From: Clostridia bacterium
Lineage (GTDB): Bacteria; Bacillota_A; Clostridia; Oscillospirales; CAG-272
Direction: 5' to 3'
DNA length: 39,617 bases
Assembly (NCBI GenBank): GCA_017552165.1
Contig: JAFZCF010000025.1
Span: forward strand, 1-39,617
Position numbers and translations under genes: made by a program. Shown here in pieces: positions 14,980 through 23,228 of this stretch (the stretch's first letter is position 1; each line of letters opens with the position of its first letter). Below the pieces are notes generated by a model. The model worked only from the letters and a program-made list of their open reading frames with translations. It had not been told where the DNA came from and did not search any database.

Positions 14980-17856
14980 TTATGATACGTGGCGGCCCTG
15001 TCCCGACTGAAGGACGAGGGAAAACATCGTGTAGGGATCGACGTATTCGTAATGATATCCGTCGTTCTTGGCGTTCAGGAAGTTCGTGTATTCCGGGATC
15101 TTCGTCGTCAGGTCTCCCGCCGTCCAGAGGATCGAGCGGTAGGCGCAGAAGTTGTTGCCGGTATTATTGAAAGCGTTGTACATATCCTCGTAGCTCGTGT
15201 TGCCGAGCGGGAGGGTGTAGATGTCCATTGAAAGCGGGACGTACGGCGTGTTCCCGAGTATCGTCAGCTTCTCGTTGTGAGAGAAGGATCCCGTCGGGAA
15301 GAGCTCGTTGTACATCTGCCTGACCGCTTTTTCGATCTGCCGCCCGCTGTTGAGGAGGAAGCCGCAGATGTCGAGGTCGAAGAGCTTGTTGTACACTTTG
15401 TTGTATCTGATCCAGGCGTCGGCGCCGCTCGCGCGGCCCTCGCGGATATCGCTGCGGATGAGCGCCGAGGGGTTTGCGTATCCCGCACCGGAGTCGCCCG
15501 TCACGATGTAGTCCATATCGGTCATCGTCTCGTATATGTAGTCGAAGACCATCGGGATCCTGTCGGCGAGATTGGGATTGAAGCCCCACACGAGGGGTAT
15601 CGTCCCGCGCGCCGGATCGTCCCACACCTCGGGGATGTGGTTTTTCAGCCACGCCGATGAGTCGTAGTCGCCTATATAGACGGTGAAATATTTCGTCCCG
15701 GGGTCGAACTGCTTGCCCGGATCCTGCATCGCGTGGTTGTTCGTGTACGACGTTTTTGAGAGCTTGTACTGAGTATAGAGCGAGCCGTTCGTCATATAGC
15801 AGGGATGGGCGGCGTCGGCCTCCATCGCGCAGTTGTAGGTCGTGATCAGCTCGGCGAATTTCCATTCGAGCTCGACCTCACCGGTCTTTCCGAGATTGTG
15901 GAATACGGTGTATTTCATCCACCACATCGGGAAGCCGAGACACTGCACGATCTCCCCGCCGGAGCGCTCGTAAATGCGTTTGAGTATCTTCTTCGCCGTC
16001 GCGAGGTCGGTCCCGAGCGGCTGGTTTTTGTCGTCACAGGGGCGCTCGTCCCCGACGACCGAGAGGTCGAAGAAGAAGCAGCGGTTCATGATGAGATAAT
16101 CGTGGTTGAATATCTGGTTCATGTCCGGGCCGGGATTGCCGTATTTCTGATATATCGTGTTCGACGGTATGGTCGACGCCCCGTCGAGGACGTAAGCGAT
16201 CATTTTGTCGGAACAGCTGTCCATGTAAACGTCGAGCGCCCAGATATAGGCGTCGCACTTCGTCGAGCCGGTGGAGTCGAGCGACGTGCCGGGGATCTTC
16301 TGACCCTTTGAGGCCGTCCTGAACCTGCCGACGAGATTTTCCCTGACGCCGATCCCCTCGGAAACGAGGAAGCTGTAAAGCGATCCCGCCGAGGCGTCGT
16401 ATTTGACGGGGATGAAGCGCTCGACGGAGCAGATCGTCGAGGCGACGTTCGCCGTCGAGGGCACCTGCTGATCCCACAGGACGATGCCGTATTTTTCGAC
16501 CTCGGGCTTTACGAGCTCCCAGAACTGGGAGAACGTCCTGATCTCGGTGACCTCGGCGTTATGGAGCATCTTGCCGTCGCGGCGGAGATAATTTAGCCAG
16601 TAGGTGTCCGAGCTGTCCTGGAGAAGATACCAGAACGTGCCGGTCTCGGACGCCTCGGAGTTGAGCAGGCCCTGGAGGCACACGACGAGGCGCGCCGTGT
16701 CGTTATCGTCGTACGGCGAGCTGTAATACACCTCCGAGTGTATCTTGTAGAGCCGGCTCGCGGGCTGGGCGGACGATCCGCCTCCCGTCACGCTGACGGA
16801 GAACACGCCGTAGCAGCCGGAGCCGTCCGACGCCGTGGCCCTCACCGTCGCCGTCCCGGCTTTAATTCCCGTCACGACGCCGTCACCGTCGACCGATGCG
16901 TATTCCGATCCCGAGGACACCGACCACTCCACTTCCTTGTCGGACGCGTTGTCCGGCCCGACCTTAGCCGTCAGGGCGAGGGTCTTGCCGGCCTTGACGG
17001 TCTTTGCCCCTGCCGAGACCGACACCCGCGTGACGCTGACGTACACGACCTCGAGCGAGATGGTGCCGTAAACGCCGGGATCGCCGGCGGCCGCCGCTTT
17101 GACCTTGACGTTTCCTTCCCTCAGACCGGTCACGAGGCCGCTCTCCGAGACGGAGGCGAACTCCGCCCCCTCGGCGACCGACCAGACGACCGAGTCCTCC
17201 GGCGTTCCGCTGTCAAACGAATATGATATCTGCACGGTCTCGCCTACCGAGACCGCGGAGGATTTTGCCGACAGGATGATTTCCTCTTCCATGACTACCC
17301 TTATCTTCATCTCGGCGTAAACGCCGGAGCCGTCGGCCGCCTCGGCGCGTACCGTCGCCGTTCCCTTCGATTTTCCCGTCACTACGCCGGAGGACGACAC
17401 CGACGCGTATTTCGAGCCGGAGGATACCGACCATCTGACGTTCCCCGCGGCGTCCTCGGGGAGGACGGCGGCGGAGAGTGCGAGCTTCTGTCCGACCCTG
17501 ACCTTGTCGGCGCCGGATTCGGCCGATATTTCAATGGATGATACCGGCACGGCGCTCCCGTCGGTCACGTGTTCGGTTCCTGACGTCCCGGGACCCGTGT
17601 CCTCCGTATCGTACGACGTGTTCTCTTCGGTGTCCGTCGCCGGCGCGCCGGTCTCATCGGTTTCGGTGACCGGTTCCGTATCTTTTGCGGTGTCGCTTGC
17701 CGTGCCGGTCGGTCCGGCGGTCGATTCGGGCGCGGCTGTGCCCGTTTTTGTGTCCGGCGCGACGTCCGACGTGACGGCGGGTCCGCCTTCTCCCGCGCAA
17801 GCCGCCGCGGTCAGCAGCATGACGACGGCGACGAGAAGGGAAATTGCTTTTTTCAT
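14980..17856 (-). CDS. Big2-repeat / GxGYxYP-domain lipoprotein, 958 aa
   Basis: A predicted surface lipoprotein: lipobox AAAC with Cys20, then a long Thr/Glu/Pro/Ser-rich linker to about residue 105. Three Big2 Ig-like domains follow (about 107-190, 195-275, 277-360), each with the WSVSSG...YASV...GVVTG pattern. The C-terminal 590 residues match the GxGYxYP family, a putative carbohydrate-active domain found in gut bacteria; the motif here is GAGYANP (790-796), with Asn in place of the second Tyr. The enzymatic role of the family is not firmly known. The start is ATG 17856 behind GGAGGAAT. It lies 46 bases after the aldo/keto reductase gene with no terminator seen, so the two are probably cotranscribed. 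Confidence 0.85.
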   Translation of the reverse strand: MKKAISLLVAVVMLLTAAACAGEGGPAVTSDVAPDTKTGTAAPESTAGPTGTASDTAKDTEPVTETDETGAPATDTEENTSYDTEDTGPGTSGTEHVTDGSAVPVSSIEISAESGADKVRVGQKLALSAAVLPEDAAGNVRWSVSSGSKYASVSSSGVVTGKSKGTATVRAEAADGSGVYAEMKIRVVMEEEIILSAKSSAVSVGETVQISYSFDSGTPEDSVVWSVAEGAEFASVSESGLVTGLREGNVKVKAAAAGDPGVYGTISLEVVYVSVTRVSVSAGAKTVKAGKTLALTAKVGPDNASDKEVEWSVSSGSEYASVDGDGVVTGIKAGTATVRATASDGSGCYGVFSVSVTGGGSSAQPASRLYKIHSEVYYSSPYDDNDTARLVVCLQGLLNSEASETGTFWYLLQDSSDTYWLNYLRRDGKMLHNAEVTEIRTFSQFWELVKPEVEKYGIVLWDQQVPSTANVASTICSVERFIPVKYDASAGSLYSFLVSEGIGVRENLVGRFRTASKGQKIPGTSLDSTGSTKCDAYIWALDVYMDSCSDKMIAYVLDGASTIPSNTIYQKYGNPGPDMNQIFNHDYLIMNRCFFFDLSVVGDERPCDDKNQPLGTDLATAKKILKRIYERSGGEIVQCLGFPMWWMKYTVFHNLGKTGEVELEWKFAELITTYNCAMEADAAHPCYMTNGSLYTQYKLSKTSYTNNHAMQDPGKQFDPGTKYFTVYIGDYDSSAWLKNHIPEVWDDPARGTIPLVWGFNPNLADRIPMVFDYIYETMTDMDYIVTGDSGAGYANPSALIRSDIREGRASGADAWIRYNKVYNKLFDLDICGFLLNSGRQIEKAVRQMYNELFPTGSFSHNEKLTILGNTPYVPLSMDIYTLPLGNTSYEDMYNAFNNTGNNFCAYRSILWTAGDLTTKIPEYTNFLNAKNDGYHYEYVDPYTMFSLVLQSGQGRHVS

Positions 17857-17902
17857 GATTCCTCCGTGGAAAAAACCGTATTTTGCAAAAGCTGCCGCCC
17901 GT

Positions 17903-19042
17903 TCACCTGCCGAAGATTTCGGCGGCCTTTTTGAGGTGATCGGTTATCGGCAGATGCTGGGGACAGGCGTCCTCGCACTGTCTGCACTCTATGCAGTCGG
18001 AGGCGGCCCCGCCGCCCTCGGTCGCCGAGGCGTACTCCTCGGCAGAGCGCCCGATCTGTCCGTCGGCGACGCGCGAGTTGAGCGCCGAGAAGATCGCCGG
18101 GATGTTTATGCTCATCGGGCACCCCCCGACGCAGTAGCGGCAGGCGGTGCAGGGTATCGCCGACGAGCCGCACATGATCTCCGACGCCCGCCGTATGATC
18201 GCCCGCTCCTCGGCGTTCAGCGGAACGAAATCTTTCATGTACGAGATGTTGTCTTTCATCTGAGCGATATTCGACATTCCCGAGAGCACCGTGATTATCC
18301 CGTCGAGGGAGGCGACGAAGCGTATCGCCCACGACGCGCACGAGGCGTCGGGGTTATAATCCGTGAAGAGCTTTTTGATCTCCTTCGGCGGGTCGGCGAG
18401 CTTGCCGCCCTTGACCGGCTCCATGACCGTTATCGACTTGCCGTGCCTTCTCGCGACCTCGTAGTTCGCGCGGGAGGCGATCGATTTGTTCTCCCAGTCG
18501 GCGTAGTTGATCTGGAGCTGTACGAAATCGACGTCGGGGTGGTCGGTCAGTATCTTGTCGAGCAGGCTGGGCCCAGCGTGGAACGAAAAGCCGTAGTGCT
18601 TGACGAGCCCTTTTGCCTTGAGATCCCTGACGTAGTCCCACAGATCGAATTTTTCGTATCTCTCGTAGTTGTTCTCCATGAAGGCGTGGAGGAGATAATA
18701 GTCGAAATATCCCGCGCCCGTCCGCTCGAGACTGGTATGGAACTGCTGTTTCGCCGCTTTCTCCGTCAGGGCGACGGAGGCGTTCAGCTTTGTCGCGAGG
18801 GTATAGGAGTCCCTCGGATACCGGTCGACGAGAGCCTTTTTAATGGCGGCCTCCGATCCGGGGTACACGAACGCGGTGTCGAAATAGGTAAAGCCCGCTT
18901 CGATGAACATGTCCACCATGGTCTTTACCTGCTCGACGTCTATGATGCCGAGGGTGTTCGGGAGGCGCATAAGGCCGAAGCCGAGCTTGGGTACTTCTTT
19001 TCCGAAATATCCGCCGCCCGACGGGGTGCTGGTTTCGCTCAT
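17903..19042 (-). CDS. Ferredoxin-type aldo/keto reductase, 379 aa
   Basis: An aldo/keto reductase barrel with the catalytic tetrad Asp55, Tyr60, Lys85 and His119 (FDTAFVYPG, ATKL, LLHAF), which would reduce or oxidise a carbonyl or sugar with NAD(P)H in the cytosol. The C-terminus adds two 4Fe-4S sites: Cys298-x2-Cys301-x2-Cys304-x3-Cys308 and Cys350-x2-Cys353-x2-Cys356-x3-Cys360, placing it in the clostridial AKR group with a ferredoxin tail. The second site ends CP, as in ferredoxins. The start ATG 19042 follows GGAGA. It has its own promoter and probably shares its transcript with the GxGYxYP lipoprotein. Substrate unknown. Confidence 0.9.
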   Translation of the reverse strand: MSETSTPSGGGYFGKEVPKLGFGLMRLPNTLGIIDVEQVKTMVDMFIEAGFTYFDTAFVYPGSEAAIKKALVDRYPRDSYTLATKLNASVALTEKAAKQQFHTSLERTGAGYFDYYLLHAFMENNYERYEKFDLWDYVRDLKAKGLVKHYGFSFHAGPSLLDKILTDHPDVDFVQLQINYADWENKSIASRANYEVARRHGKSITVMEPVKGGKLADPPKEIKKLFTDYNPDASCASWAIRFVASLDGIITVLSGMSNIAQMKDNISYMKDFVPLNAEERAIIRRASEIMCGSSAIPCTACRYCVGGCPMSINIPAIFSALNSRVADGQIGRSAEEYASATEGGGAASDCIECRQCEDACPQHLPITDHLKKAAEIFGR

Positions 19043-19072
19043 TGCCGGTTTCTCCGTTTCACGTTTTTCTAT

Positions 19073-19101
19073 ATTATACTCCCGAGCGGCCGTTTTTTCA
19101 A
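19073..19101 (-). promoter_or_regulatory. Promoter of the AKR/GxGYxYP unit
   Basis: Minus strand: TTGAAA (19101-19096), a 17-base spacer, TATAAT (19078-19073). It is divergent from the next promoter, with 28 bases between the -35 boxes. Confidence 0.8.
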
Positions 19102-19129
19102 TATCCGCGGGATAAAAACCCTCCGCCCG

Positions 19130-19158
19130 TTGAAATAATACGGGAGTTATGGTATAAT
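19130..19158 (+). promoter_or_regulatory. Promoter of the membrane protein/UDG/AEC/peptidase operon
   Basis: TTGAAA at 19130-19135, a 17-base spacer, TATAAT at 19153-19158. The same hexamers and spacing occur in the divergent AKR promoter. Confidence 0.85.
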
Positions 19159-19191
19159 TTCCCGCGATAACGGCAAAGGGAGGATATCGGA

Positions 19192-20100
19192 ATGAATCAC
19201 ACCGCGAGGACCGTGTTTCTTAAAAAAGCGCTCATATTCCTGCTGATCTTCTCCCTCGCCCCGCAGCTGCTCTGCGCCGTCCTGAGGTACGTCGGAGAGT
19301 ATTCCGGAAGCGATATAGTGTACGAGGCGGCCGACGTCTTCGTTTCCGTCGTCGGCACGGCGGCGGTCTTCGTCGGATACGGCGTTGTGATATATCTCGT
19401 TTTCCTGCTCGGGACGGGCTTTGACGGGCTCATCGTGTCGGTGACCGCCGTCACGGCGTATCTGCTGTCCTTCGTGCTGATACTCATAACCGAGAGCTAC
19501 GCCGTCGGGCTGGTGTGCCTTTCCGTCACCGCCCTCCTCTGCGGGGTGTTCTTCGCCGCGCTGATGAAAAACGCCCTGCCTCACGCGCTCCTCTGCATTC
19601 TGTTCGCCTTTATGCCGTACGCGGCGGCGCTCGTCGCCGTGGCGGCCTCGGGAGGCGCCGACTCGGGGGACGTCATGCAGAGCGCGGTGTACGGGCTCAT
19701 GAATCTCGGGCTCGACCTTCTCATGTTCGTGCTCGCCGCGGAGATCGCGCTGATCTTCGCGGCGCGCGCAAAAAACAAAGACAAAAACATCGTCGTCGGA
19801 GGCTCGGTCATAGCGCGCGGCAGGCCGGTGCTGCTCGCCGCGCTCACGGTGACGGCGGTCTACGCCGCGGCCGCGCTCTCGGGCTATATCCCGTCGACGG
19901 TGTCGGATATACAGGAATACGGCCCGCCGGTGACGGGGGCGGAGATCTTCGAGACGGTATACCCGTATCTCCGGCTCTCCGTCGCATGCTGCGTCGGATA
20001 TTTTTCCGCCGCCTTTGCCGTGAACAGACTTGAGGATAAATGGTTCGAGAGCGACGACGAGGCGCGCCGCGTCGACCGCCTGAAACGGGGGACAAAATGA
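19192..20100 (+). CDS. Polytopic membrane protein, 302 aa, function unknown
   Basis: Almost the whole chain is hydrophobic, with about seven or eight transmembrane segments: one near 10-32, several between 45 and 165, one near 170-192 and two after 210. A basic stretch (ARAKNKDKN) separates the two halves, and the C-terminus is hydrophilic and charged. No transporter signature is recognised. The start ATG 19192 is behind AAAGGGAGG. Its stop overlaps the uracil-DNA glycosylase start (ATGA), so the two are coupled. It heads a four-gene operon whose members have no obvious common pathway. Confidence 0.8.
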   Translation: MNHTARTVFLKKALIFLLIFSLAPQLLCAVLRYVGEYSGSDIVYEAADVFVSVVGTAAVFVGYGVVIYLVFLLGTGFDGLIVSVTAVTAYLLSFVLILITESYAVGLVCLSVTALLCGVFFAALMKNALPHALLCILFAFMPYAAALVAVAASGGADSGDVMQSAVYGLMNLGLDLLMFVLAAEIALIFAARAKNKDKNIVVGGSVIARGRPVLLAALTVTAVYAAAALSGYIPSTVSDIQEYGPPVTGAEIFETVYPYLRLSVACCVGYFSAAFAVNRLEDKWFESDDEARRVDRLKRGTK

Positions 20101-20657
20101 CCTGGGAAGAACTTGAAAAGAAATGCGGCGAATGCCGCCGCTGCGGCCTTTGGGAGACCCGGACGAAGCTCGTCTTCGGGCGCGGCTCGAGGACTGCCGG
20201 CGTGATGTTCGTCGGCGAGGCGCCGGGGCAGACGGAGGACGAGCAGGGCGTTCCCTTCGTCGGGCGCGCCGGCAAGCTCCTCGATCTGTATTTCGAGGCG
20301 GTGGGGATAGAGCGCGATGAGGTCTACGTCGCGAACATACTCAAATGCCGCCCGCCGAAAAACAGGGATCCGCTCCCCGAGGAGGGCGACGCCTGCATGG
20401 AGCATCTGAGAGATCAGGTCCGCCTGATAAGGCCGAAATACATCGTATGTCTCGGGAGGATCGCCGCCGCGCGGCTCATCTCTCCGGATTTCAGGATATC
20501 GTCACAGCACGGGGTGTGGTACAAAAAGGGCGATTTTGAGATATGCGCGGTGTATCACCCCTCGTATCTGCTCCGCAATCCCCCGGGAAAGCGTGAGGAG
20601 ATGCTCGACGACATGAAAAAAGTCGCGGAAAAGGTCGCGGAGTGCCGTGACAGTTGA
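20097..20657 (+). CDS. Family-4 uracil-DNA glycosylase, 186 aa
   Basis: Removes uracil from DNA as the first step of base-excision repair. The four Fe-S cysteines are at 13, 16, 84 and 100 (CRRC, KCRPP, DAC), as in Thermus-type family-4 enzymes. The active-site motif is GEAPGQ (40-45), and the second motif is HPSYLL with His154. FVGRAGKLLD at 54-63 and the NRDPLPEE segment are also typical. Length is normal for the family. The start ATG 20097 overlaps the previous stop; further upstream starts would run deeper into the membrane-protein gene. The next gene begins inside its last codons. Confidence 0.95.
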   Translation: MTWEELEKKCGECRRCGLWETRTKLVFGRGSRTAGVMFVGEAPGQTEDEQGVPFVGRAGKLLDLYFEAVGIERDEVYVANILKCRPPKNRDPLPEEGDACMEHLRDQVRLIRPKYIVCLGRIAAARLISPDFRISSQHGVWYKKGDFEICAVYHPSYLLRNPPGKREEMLDDMKKVAEKVAECRDS

Positions 20658-21594
20658 CGTTCTGATACTCTTCCACGCGGTGCTCAAGACCGCGATACCG
20701 ATCGCCGCGGGCTTCATAGCCGCTAAGCTCGGTATGTTCGACGGGGAGTTCTCGAAAAAGATATCGGCGCTGATCCTCAAGATCTGCCAGCCGGTCCTCA
20801 TCATAACGTCGATAATGAGCGTGGAGTACTCGCGCGAAAACCTCATGACGGGGCTTTCCGTGCTCCTCGCGACGCTCGTCGCCCACCTGATAATGTTCGC
20901 AGCCGCCTTCGGCGCGAGCCGCCCGATAAAGGACAGGAAGGAGCGCGCCGTATCCGAATACTGCATGATATTCGCAAACGCGGGCTTCTTCGGCTTCCCG
21001 GTCGTCAAGTCGATATACGGCGACACCGGGCTTTTCTGGGGAGGGTTTTACTACATAATCTTCAACGCCGCGCTGTGGAGCTACGGGCAGTTCGTCTTCT
21101 CCCGCGGGGCCGACGGCGGAAAAATAAACTGGAAAAAGATCCTGCTTAACGCGGGGACCGTCCCCTGCGCCGCCGGGTTCATCCTGTATCTCACGAGGAT
21201 AAGGATATACGCCCCGGTCTTCGAGGCGTTCCGGACCCTCGGCGACATCTGCGCGCCGGTCTCGATGATGATAATCGGCGCGATGCTCGCCCGCACAAAG
21301 CTCAAAAAGCTCGTCACGACGGGGAGCACGTGGTATTCCGCCGCGCTCCGTCTCGTCGTTTTCCCGCTGATATGCGGCCTCAGCGTAAAGCTCCTCGGCT
21401 TCGGGAACGACATTTCCATGTTCATCGTGATCATGACGTCGCTCCCGATGGCTACCGCCTCGGCGATGTTCGCCGACACCTACGACGTCATGCCGGAGCT
21501 CGCCGCGCGCAACGTCGGCGTCTCGACCCTGCTTTCGGTCGGCACGATACCGCTCACCGCGTGGCTGGCCTCTCTCTTAATGAATCTGTTCTGA
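20647..21594 (+). CDS. AEC-family (auxin efflux carrier-like) transporter, 315 aa
   Basis: An integral membrane permease with about ten hydrophobic segments in two halves. Family-type features are the opening KLGMFDGEFSKKIS region, EYCMIFANAGFFGFPVV near 110-120 and CAPVSMMIIGAMLAR in the second half. AEC members export or import organic anions such as malate; the substrate here cannot be told. The start is GTG 20647, overlapping the glycosylase end by 11 bases behind a GGAG-like site. The position in the operon suggests coupled translation. Confidence 0.9.
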   Translation: MTVDVLILFHAVLKTAIPIAAGFIAAKLGMFDGEFSKKISALILKICQPVLIITSIMSVEYSRENLMTGLSVLLATLVAHLIMFAAAFGASRPIKDRKERAVSEYCMIFANAGFFGFPVVKSIYGDTGLFWGGFYYIIFNAALWSYGQFVFSRGADGGKINWKKILLNAGTVPCAAGFILYLTRIRIYAPVFEAFRTLGDICAPVSMMIIGAMLARTKLKKLVTTGSTWYSAALRLVVFPLICGLSVKLLGFGNDISMFIVIMTSLPMATASAMFADTYDVMPELAARNVGVSTLLSVGTIPLTAWLASLLMNLF

Positions 21595-21613
21595 CCCCGA
21601 AAGGAATGAAAAC

Positions 21614-22672
21614 ATGACAGCAATATCAAGACTCAGAAACGAAATACCCGAGGGCGCGGACTGCATCCTCGTCACGTCGGAGCTCAATCAGAGATATCTG
21701 ACGGGAGTCCATACCGAGGGCTACGTCGTAGTGGGGCGCGATCACGCCTGGCTCCTCACAGACTTCCGGTACATTGAGATCGCCGAAAAATACGCCACCG
21801 ATGAGCTTACCATCAAGCTCCTCGAGAGGAGAAAGGACGCCCTTTCCTCGGTGTTCTCGGAGAACGGCTTCGTCAACGTCGGCTTTGAGGACGACGTCGT
21901 GACGTGCTCCGAGCTCGACAGGCTCCGCGCCATGTTCCCGGAGATAAACTTCGTGAAGGCGGGCGGCGTGATCGAGAAGATCCGCAGGTACAAGACGCCC
22001 GGGGAGGTCGAGAACATAATAGGCGCGCAGAGGATAGCCGAAAAGGCGCTCGAGCGTCTGTTCTCGCTCATGACGCCCGACATGACGGAGCGCGAGGTTG
22101 CGATCGAACTCGATTTCGGGATGCGCCGCCTCGGCGCGGAGGGCAGCGCCTTCGAGACCATCGCCGTCTCGGGCTCGGCGTCCTCGATGCCGCACGGTGT
22201 CCCGCGCGACGTTAAGCTCGAAAAGGGCTTCCTCACGATGGATTTCGGCGCGCTTTACAACGGATACTGCTCGGATATGACGCGCACGGTGGTCCTCGGC
22301 AAGGCCGACGCGGAGATGAAAAAGGTCTATGAGACCGTCCTGAGGGCGCAGACCGAGGCGGAGAAGCGTATCGTTGCGGGGGCCACGGGAGCCGAGTGCG
22401 ACAAGATCGCGCGCGACATAATAGACGGAGCGGGGTACGAGGGGCGTTTCGGTCACTCGCTCGGGCACGGCGTCGGGATGTACATCCACGAGCTGCCGTC
22501 GCTCTCGTCGAGCTGGGACAAGCCGCTCGAGGTCGGCAACGTCGTGACGGACGAGCCGGGCATATACATCCCGGGGCTCTACGGCGTCCGCATCGAGGAT
22601 ATGATATACATTTCCGAAAACGGCCCCGTCAACCTGACGAAGGCGGACAAAAACCTCATCGAACTCTTCTGA
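21614..22672 (+). CDS. Xaa-Pro peptidase family (M24B), 352 aa
   Basis: A cytosolic metallopeptidase that removes N-terminal residues before proline. The creatinase-like N-terminal domain covers about 1-125. The pita-bread catalytic domain follows, with all five metal ligands: Asp210, Asp221, His285, Glu314 and Glu328 ([32 protein letters not shown]), plus His194 in MPHG. Length is typical of clostridial Xaa-Pro dipeptidase/aminopeptidase. The start ATG 21614 follows GAAAGGAA, 19 bases after the AEC gene. A strong terminator follows, so this is the last gene of the operon. Confidence 0.93.
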   Translation: MTAISRLRNEIPEGADCILVTSELNQRYLTGVHTEGYVVVGRDHAWLLTDFRYIEIAEKYATDELTIKLLERRKDALSSVFSENGFVNVGFEDDVVTCSELDRLRAMFPEINFVKAGGVIEKIRRYKTPGEVENIIGAQRIAEKALERLFSLMTPDMTEREVAIELDFGMRRLGAEGSAFETIAVSGSASSMPHGVPRDVKLEKGFLTMDFGALYNGYCSDMTRTVVLGKADAEMKKVYETVLRAQTEAEKRIVAGATGAECDKIARDIIDGAGYEGRFGHSLGHGVGMYIHELPSLSSSWDKPLEVGNVVTDEPGIYIPGLYGVRIEDMIYISENGPVNLTKADKNLIELF

Positions 22673-22676
22673 AAGC

Positions 22677-22714
22677 CTCCCCTTTCCCGTTTTCCCGGGA
22701 AAGGGGATTTTCTT
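22677..22714 (+). terminator. Rho-independent terminator
   Basis: TCCCCTTTCCCG (22678-22689) pairs with CGGGAAAGGGGA (22696-22707), followed by TTTTCTTTT. It ends the four-gene operon. Confidence 0.85.
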
Positions 22715-22761
22715 TTGCTTGCGATTTTATCCTTATGTGTGACTTGTTTCGTCTCATTTAT

Positions 22762-22794
22762 GACAACTTTCAAAAAATGAAGTCAAAAGTTGTC
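22762..22794. repeat. 9-bp inverted repeat in the intergenic gap
   Basis: GACAACTTT (22762-22770) and AAAGTTGTC (22786-22794) face each other across 15 bases. There is no U-tract. It could be an operator or a remnant. The rest of 22715-22870 shows only a further GC hairpin (CCGCCTC/GAGGCGG, 22832-22852) and no gene. Confidence 0.4.
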
Positions 22795-22929
22795 CGGTTT
22801 TGGCCTTCTTTTCCGTCTTATATACAGAGGCCGCCTCAAAGGCAGAGGCGGGGCGCGCCCCCGAGCGCCTTGCCTTGACATATCCGCCCGAGGTGTGCAA
22901 AAATATTATCATCCGAAAAGGAGATTTTT

Positions 22930-23042
22930 ATGAAATACAAAAAACTGAAACCAGAAGGACAAAAGCATTTTCACTGCGTGACGCGGCGACGATGGCGTTA
23001 GTCTCTTTGCCGCATATTGCGCCCTTTATATTCTTTGTTTGA
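22930..23042 (+). pseudogene. Remnant of a sugar ABC-transporter permease N-terminus
   Basis: A strong ribosome site (AAAAGGAG) precedes ATG 22930. The first frame reads MKYKKLKPEGQK and then runs off. The frame shifted by one base continues KAFSLRDAATMALVSLPHI and stops at TGA 23040-23042, just as the first membrane helix begins. Restoring one A in the AAAA run near 22966 fuses the two into a 37-residue start that resembles the N-terminus of LplB/UgpA-type permeases. The rest of such a gene is absent. TTGACA at 22875-22880 may be its old -35. Assignment from so short a stretch is tentative. Confidence 0.45.
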
Positions 23043-23080
23043 TGAGCGCATACTCAAATCTGAAAAAATCAAAAAAGGTC

Positions 23081-23109
23081 TTGACATTAAGTGAATAATA
23101 CGCTATTAT
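23081..23109 (+). promoter_or_regulatory. Promoter of the leader ORF / lipoprotein unit
   Basis: TTGACA at 23081-23086, a 17-base spacer, TATTAT at 23104-23109. The start codon of the 24-codon ORF is 32 bases downstream. Confidence 0.8.
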
Positions 23110-23140
23110 TTCTGTGGATGTCAAGACGATGGAGGAAAAA

Positions 23141-23215
23141 ATGAGAAAAAACGTGTGTTGGGTAAGTCAAAACAGCACAAATTATCAAAAATGGGATTTA
23201 ACGAAACTGAGTTGA
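23141..23215 (+). CDS. Small ORF (24 aa), possible leader peptide
   Basis: ATG 23141 follows a perfect GGAGG (23131-23135) at five-base spacing, 32 bases after a good promoter. The frame ends in TGA 23213-23215. The product starts MRKNVCWVSQ and ends WDLTKLS: polar with two Trp and no signal peptide. Its stop is directly followed by GAGGAGGG, the ribosome site of the lipoprotein gene 13 bases later. Translation of the small ORF would therefore bring ribosomes to that site. It may be a coupling leader, a genuine small protein, or the remnant of a longer gene. Confidence 0.5.
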   Translation: MRKNVCWVSQNSTNYQKWDLTKLS

Positions 23216-23228
23216 GGAGGGAACCGAT

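Noticed and set aside
17504..19138. Long plus-strand open frame opposite the AKR and lipoprotein genes
   Set aside because: Spans two genuine minus-strand genes and their gap; begins in Ser/Val-rich shadow sequence of the lipoprotein linker.
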